The notes beneath the pieces were generated by a model. It saw only the letters and a list, made by a program, of their open reading frames with translations. It did not search any database and was not told the origin of the DNA. From Chloroflexota bacterium (lineage in GTDB: Bacteria > Chloroflexota > Dormibacteria > Dormibacterales > Dormibacteraceae): 9,594 bases of DNA. The position numbers were made by a program, and so were the translations under genes. Shown here piece by piece: positions 1 to 9,594 of the stretch (position 1 is the first letter of the stretch; every line of letters starts with the position of its first letter). Location: contig VBGV01000025.1 in NCBI GenBank assembly GCA_005880755.1, positions 1 to 9,594 on the forward strand, in the 5' to 3' direction.

Positions 1-170
1 GTCTGCCCGGGATCCAGCGTCGCGGGCTGATCATCGAGCTGAACGTGAAGGGTCTGGTCCTTGGCGAGCCTGGGCCCCTGCGTTAGCGGCGGCGTGTTGC
101 ACGCCGTCACAACCGCCGAAACCACCAGTACGATCGCCATGGCGCGCAGCAGCCTGGAGCTTGGGATCAC
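1..170 (-). CDS. Solute-binding lipoprotein of an ABC transporter (family 5, peptide/nickel type), N-terminal fragment
   Basis: The minus strand reads into the window's left edge, so only about the first 56 codons are present. The predicted start is GTG at 170, preceded by in-frame codons without a better start. It gives a short basic segment (Arg6, Arg9), a hydrophobic stretch (residues 10–21) and a lipobox V-T-A-C with Cys24, typical of a lipoprotein signal peptide cleaved by signal peptidase II. After a short Thr/Pro-rich linker the mature protein begins with the sequence DQTLHVQLDDQPATLDPGQ. This matches the opening beta strand and 'TLDP' motif of family 5 extracellular solute-binding proteins, which capture oligopeptides, nickel or similar ligands outside the membrane and hand them to an ABC permease. 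An internal ATG at 140 would remove the basic n-region, so GTG is preferred. No strong Shine-Dalgarno is visible. Substrate and permease partners lie outside the window. The lipoprotein call is firm; the family rests on a short stretch. Confidence 0.72.
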   Translation of the reverse strand, partial: MIPSSRLLRAMAIVLVVSAVVTACNTPPLTQGPRLAKDQTLHVQLDDQPATLDPGQ

Positions 171-200
171 ATGGCAATCATCCCACGGTGACCGGCCATA

Positions 201-229
201 TCTATAGATCGACAATCGGGGCGATTTCA
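201..229 (-). promoter_or_regulatory. Possible promoter of the solute-binding lipoprotein gene
   Basis: On the minus strand a TATAGA hexamer (206 to 201) resembles a sigma-70-type −10 box and sits about 30 bases before the GTG start at 170. Seventeen bases further upstream is TGAAAT (229 to 224), a poor −35. The TATAGA lies inside a 10-bp perfect palindrome (200–209), which could equally be a protein-binding site. If this promoter is real, transcription would begin near 194 and the folded region at 269–343 would lie outside the message. The case is weak because only the −10 resembles consensus. Confidence 0.25.
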
Positions 230-268
230 GCTACAGTCAGCCGTACGTGCACAAGGGGGCGCCCGCCA

Positions 269-343
269 GGGTTAGCCTCCTTTTTTCATGTCTGAATAAA
301 AAGGGAGGGCTTGTAGGCCTGGCTTCGCCAGGCCGTCTAACCC
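269..343. other. Nested inverted repeats, potential three-way-junction RNA
   Basis: Three pairings nest neatly. GGGTTAG (269–275) is complementary to CTAACCC (337–343). Inside it, CCTCCTTTTT (276–285) pairs with 298–308 as 2+3+5 base pairs interrupted by single-base bulges. GGCCTGGC (316–323) pairs perfectly with GCCAGGCC (327–334) around a 3-base loop. The junction linkers are 0, 6 and 2 bases. All pairs are Watson–Crick, so the fold is possible from either strand. On the minus strand it would sit in the rpoC 3' trailer or in a long leader of the solute-binding-protein gene. On that strand the outer hairpin carries the very stable GCGAAGC cap. I do not recognise a known riboswitch or small-RNA family in it. 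No gene was found in the surrounding intergenic stretch (171–463) apart from the hairpins and weak promoter listed separately. Confidence 0.45.
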
Positions 344-413
344 GCGTTCACTTCGGCCGCTCGCGCTGCAGGGAGGAAATATTCAGCTAATCCGAACAGC
401 GGGAAAGAGAGCA

Positions 414-430
414 GCCGCGCGTAGCGCGGC
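414..430 (-). terminator. Second hairpin of a tandem terminator after rpoC
   Basis: A perfect 7-bp GC-only stem, GCCGCGC (414–420) with GCGCGGC (424–430), closes a 3-base loop. It begins immediately after the first hairpin. On the minus strand it is followed by TGCTCTCTTTCC, a broken pyrimidine-rich tract rather than a true run of T. Together with the neighbouring stem it probably helps end rpoBC transcription. Confidence 0.45.
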
Positions 431-431
431 G

Positions 432-461
432 ATGAGAGGGAACCGACAGGTTCCCTCTCAT
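432..461 (-). terminator. Strong hairpin two bases after the rpoC stop, probable rpoBC terminator
   Basis: A perfect 13-bp inverted repeat, ATGAGAGGGAACC (432–444) with its complement (449–461), encloses a 4-base loop. In transcript order it starts two bases after the rpoC TAA. No T-run follows, because the next bases on the minus strand form a second GC-rich hairpin. Strong hairpins without a U-tail, single or in tandem, are a known terminator style in high-GC bacteria. The position makes an end-of-operon role likely. It could alternatively act as a 3'-end stabiliser against exonucleases. Confidence 0.6.
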
Positions 462-463
462 AT

Positions 464-4708
<4,245 letters not shown>

Positions 4709-4713
4709 GTTGT

Positions 4714-4726
4714 CCCTCTTCTCCTC
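4714..4726 (-). promoter_or_regulatory. Ribosome-binding region of rpoC, supporting a TTG start
   Basis: On the minus strand GAGGAG (4726 to 4721) and a second purine core GAGGG (4718 to 4714) lie 12 and 5 bases before the TTG at 4708. Either, or both as one extended purine tract, could pair with the 16S rRNA tail. The in-frame stop just upstream leaves no competing ATG or GTG start. Confidence 0.65.
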
Positions 4727-4745
4727 TATTACCTACTCAGCTGAA

Positions 4746-4773
4746 CCTCACGAAATCTGGCGATTTCGCGAGG
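4746..4773 (-). other. Intercistronic hairpin between rpoB and rpoC
   Basis: In the 100-bp spacer, CCTC (4746–4749) plus CGAAATC (4751–4757) pair with GATTTCG (4762–4768) plus GAGG (4770–4773) around a 4-base loop. The one odd position (4750 against 4769) is an A·C mismatch on the plus strand but a G·U wobble in the minus-strand RNA. The stem is therefore a continuous 12 bp only in the rpoBC message. No T-run follows, so simple termination is unlikely. A role in processing, stability or translational coupling is an inference. Confidence 0.6.
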
Positions 4774-4808
4774 ACTCCTCATATTTGAATACCGGATTCC
4801 GCCTCGCT

Positions 4809-8348
<3,540 letters not shown>

Positions 8349-8355
8349 TTCGTTA

Positions 8356-8361
8356 CTCCTT
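8356..8361 (-). promoter_or_regulatory. Shine-Dalgarno of rpoB, placing the start at TTG
   Basis: AAGGAG on the minus strand (8361 to 8356) sits 7 bases before TTG at 8348, an ideal spacing. It would be 19 bases from the in-frame ATG at 8336, too far for normal use. This favours TTG as the rpoB start. Confidence 0.75.
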
Positions 8362-8423
8362 CCAGGAAAAAGGGCGCGCTCAGGTAATAGGCAGAGTGAG
8401 CGGCCGGGCGTGCACGAAACGCC

Positions 8424-8429
8424 AGTATA
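8424..8429 (-). promoter_or_regulatory. Possible −10 box of an rpoB promoter (proximal)
   Basis: TATACT on the minus strand (8429 to 8424) is close to the TATAAT consensus and lies about 75 bases before the rpoB start. No recognisable −35 lies 16–18 bases upstream, where the sequence is C-rich. The site overlaps the palindrome GTATAC. Confidence 0.35.
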
Positions 8430-8467
8430 CGACTTCACGGCCCCTTGTGGGGACGCGAAATCGAGGC

Positions 8468-8485
8468 CAGGAGGAGCCCCTCCTG
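8468..8485. other. Short perfect hairpin or operator-like inverted repeat in the divergent region
   Basis: CAGGAGG (8468–8474) is perfectly complementary to CCTCCTG (8479–8485) around a 4-base loop. It lies between the two candidate −10 boxes of rpoB. If transcription starts at the distal one, this folds in the rpoB leader RNA. As DNA it could be a dyad binding site affecting both divergent genes. The data do not choose between these. Confidence 0.35.
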
Positions 8486-8499
8486 ACCGAGGTGCGGGC

Positions 8500-8508
8500 A
8501 ATATAGCA
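8500..8508 (-). promoter_or_regulatory. Possible extended −10 promoter of rpoB (distal)
   Basis: The minus strand reads TGCTATATT (8508 to 8500), fitting the extended −10 pattern TGnTATAAT with one mismatch in the hexamer. Extended −10 promoters often need no good −35, and none is seen here. The leader to the TTG would be about 145 bases and would include the 8468–8485 hairpin. The same AT-rich patch (8502–8507, TATAGC on plus) could serve the divergent gene at 8572. Apart from these elements the 8349–8571 region holds no gene. Confidence 0.4.
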
Positions 8509-8571
8509 CTGGCGCCGCCACACGCGCCGCCCGAAAGTGAGCGGCTTCGGGTGGGGAGTTACCTTTAGCGA

Positions 8572-9594
8572 ATGCCCGACTGGAAGGCCCTCCGCCACCA
8601 GTTTCCCCTCCTCGAGCGGTACATCTACCTGAACGCCTGCTCCCTCGGCCCCCTTCCCCGCCGGGGCCGGCAGGCGCTCGAGCGGTACGCCAACGACTGG
8701 GACGGCAAAGGGACGCCGGTCTGGTACTCCGACTGGCTCCCGCTCCTGGAACGCCTTCGGACCAGAGTCGGCGGCCTCCTCAACGCGCCCCAGGGCTCGA
8801 CCGCCATCGCGCCCTCGGTATCGGTGGCCCTTACCACCCTCGCCTCCGGCCTGCCGCTGCCCGCCGGCCGGAACAAGGTCCTGATCGGCGCCCTCGACTT
8901 CCCGACCATCGGTCACCAGTGGCTGTCGCGGCCCGACTGCGAGGTCGAGTTCGTGCCGAGCGCCGACGGGATGACCATCCCTCCCGAGGCCTTCGCGGAG
9001 CGGATCGACGACCGGACCGCCCTGGTGGCGACGACCCACCTGTTCTACACCACCGGCTACCTGCAGGATGTTCGCGCGATCGCGGACGCCGCCCACGCCA
9101 AAGGCGCCCTATGCCTGATCGACGGCTACCAGACCTGCGGGTGCTCCCCGATCGACGTCGCTGCGATGGAGTGCGACGCATTCGTCGGCGGCACGCTCAA
9201 GTGGCTTTCGGGCGGGCCGGGGACCGCCTTCCTTTATGTAAGGCCGGAGCTGATCCCCAGCGTCAGCCCCCACGGGACCGGCTGGTTCGCCACCCGCGAC
9301 CCGTTCTCGTTCACCCTGCAGCAGCTCGACTTCGCGGACGACGCCCGCCGGCTGGAGACCGGAACCTGGGCGATGGCGTGCCACTATGTCGGACTGGCCG
9401 GTCTGGAGCTGATCCTGGAGGTCGGGGTCGAGCCTATCCAGGAGCGGCTCCGGGACCTCACCGACCACATCCTCGAACGCTGCGACGCGGCGGGGGTCAA
9501 GACCTTCACGCCCCGCCCGCGCGAGCAGCGCTGCGGAATCGTGACCCTCGAGTGCGCGCACCCCGAGGACGTCGAACGACAGCTGCACAAAGAC
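8572..9594 (+). CDS. Kynureninase-like PLP-dependent enzyme (class V aminotransferase fold), truncated by window end
   Basis: The plus strand is open for 341 codons from ATG at 8572 to the window edge with no stop. The start is bounded by an in-frame TAG two codons upstream (8566–8568), so no longer start is possible. The Shine-Dalgarno is weak (GGGGAG, 13 bases away). Features of fold-type I, class V PLP enzymes are clear. Residues 18–28 include YLNACSLGPLP, like the substrate-site loop of kynureninases. THLFYTTG (155–162) leads to IDGYQTCG (183–190), whose D184 and Q187 should contact the cofactor ring. LKWLSGGPGTAFLYV (209–223) carries the PLP-binding Lys210. The GGPG after the lysine and the SLG near the N-terminus favour a kynureninase relative over cysteine desulfurases or isopenicillin N epimerases. 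Kynureninase cleaves kynurenine to anthranilate and alanine in tryptophan breakdown, but no other pathway gene is visible, so the substrate is unproven. The gene is divergent from rpoB. Confidence 0.85.
   Translation, partial: MPDWKALRHQFPLLERYIYLNACSLGPLPRRGRQALERYANDWDGKGTPVWYSDWLPLLERLRTRVGGLLNAPQGSTAIAPSVSVALTTLASGLPLPAGRNKVLIGALDFPTIGHQWLSRPDCEVEFVPSADGMTIPPEAFAERIDDRTALVATTHLFYTTGYLQDVRAIADAAHAKGALCLIDGYQTCGCSPIDVAAMECDAFVGGTLKWLSGGPGTAFLYVRPELIPSVSPHGTGWFATRDPFSFTLQQLDFADDARRLETGTWAMACHYVGLAGLELILEVGVEPIQERLRDLTDHILERCDAAGVKTFTPRPREQRCGIVTLECAHPEDVERQLHKD

Noticed and set aside
272..289. Five-codon reading frame on the minus strand (Met-Lys-Lys-Gly-Gly) inside the folded region
   Set aside because: It has no ribosome-binding site in front and the codons are explained by the A-run and purine arm of the inverted repeat. 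It is too short to support.
276..309. Classical intrinsic terminator from the T-run at 281–286
   Set aside because: On both strands the T-run forms part of the 5' arm of the stem and does not follow a hairpin, so it does not act as a U-tail in the usual way.
269..343. A known riboswitch (c-di-GMP type I, purine, tetrahydrofolate, SAH considered)
   Set aside because: The conserved core sequences of these classes as I remember them are not present. Only the general multi-stem shape is shared.
8349..8501. Upstream extension of rpoB by about 50 codons
   Set aside because: The frame is open, but the extra residues are Pro/Gly-rich and unlike RpoB N-termini. They overlap promoter-like motifs and would make the strong Shine-Dalgarno at 8356–8361 meaningless.
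8380..9096. A 238-codon minus-strand frame covering the divergent region and part of the PLP-enzyme gene
   Set aside because: It is antisense to a gene with clear PLP-enzyme motifs, crosses the control region and has no recognisable domain.

Overview
The window is a high-GC bacterial chromosomal segment. It is dominated by an rpoB–rpoC operon on the minus strand, which encodes the beta and beta' subunits of RNA polymerase. RpoB (about 1179 aa) and RpoC (1414 aa) both look intact, and their catalytic and metal-binding residues are in place. The two proteins resemble RNA polymerase from the Terrabacteria side of the bacteria. A long coiled-coil insertion follows the first beta' zinc site, there is no trigger-loop insertion, and the RpoB tail is acidic. 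Chloroflexota, Dormibacterota-like lineages and deep-branching Actinomycetota (for example Thermoleophilia) all fit, and I cannot decide between them from this window alone.

Layout from left to right. Positions 1–170 (minus) hold the first 56 codons of a lipoprotein that looks like a family 5 (peptide/nickel type) ABC-transporter solute-binding protein. Positions 171–463 are intergenic. They contain an unexplained set of three nested inverted repeats (269–343) that could fold as a three-way junction, and two back-to-back hairpins (414–461) directly after the rpoC stop codon that probably end the rpoBC transcript. rpoC occupies 464–4708. A 100-bp spacer follows, with a 12-bp hairpin that is fully paired only in the rpoBC-strand RNA. 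rpoB occupies 4809–8348. Positions 8349–8571 are a divergent control region with candidate promoter elements and a small hairpin. From 8572 to the right edge runs the plus-strand gene of a kynureninase-like, PLP-dependent enzyme of the class V aminotransferase fold, cut off by the window end.

The two polymerase subunits are made from one transcript and assemble with alpha, omega and sigma into RNA polymerase. Both genes appear to start with TTG behind Shine-Dalgarno sequences. The usual neighbours are missing on both sides: there is no rplK-rplA-rplJ-rplL upstream of rpoB and no rpsL-rpsG-fusA downstream of rpoC. rpoBC therefore seems to be an independent unit here. The flanking transporter lipoprotein and kynureninase-like enzyme have no evident functional tie to transcription. 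No mobile element, CRISPR array, tRNA or rRNA gene was seen.
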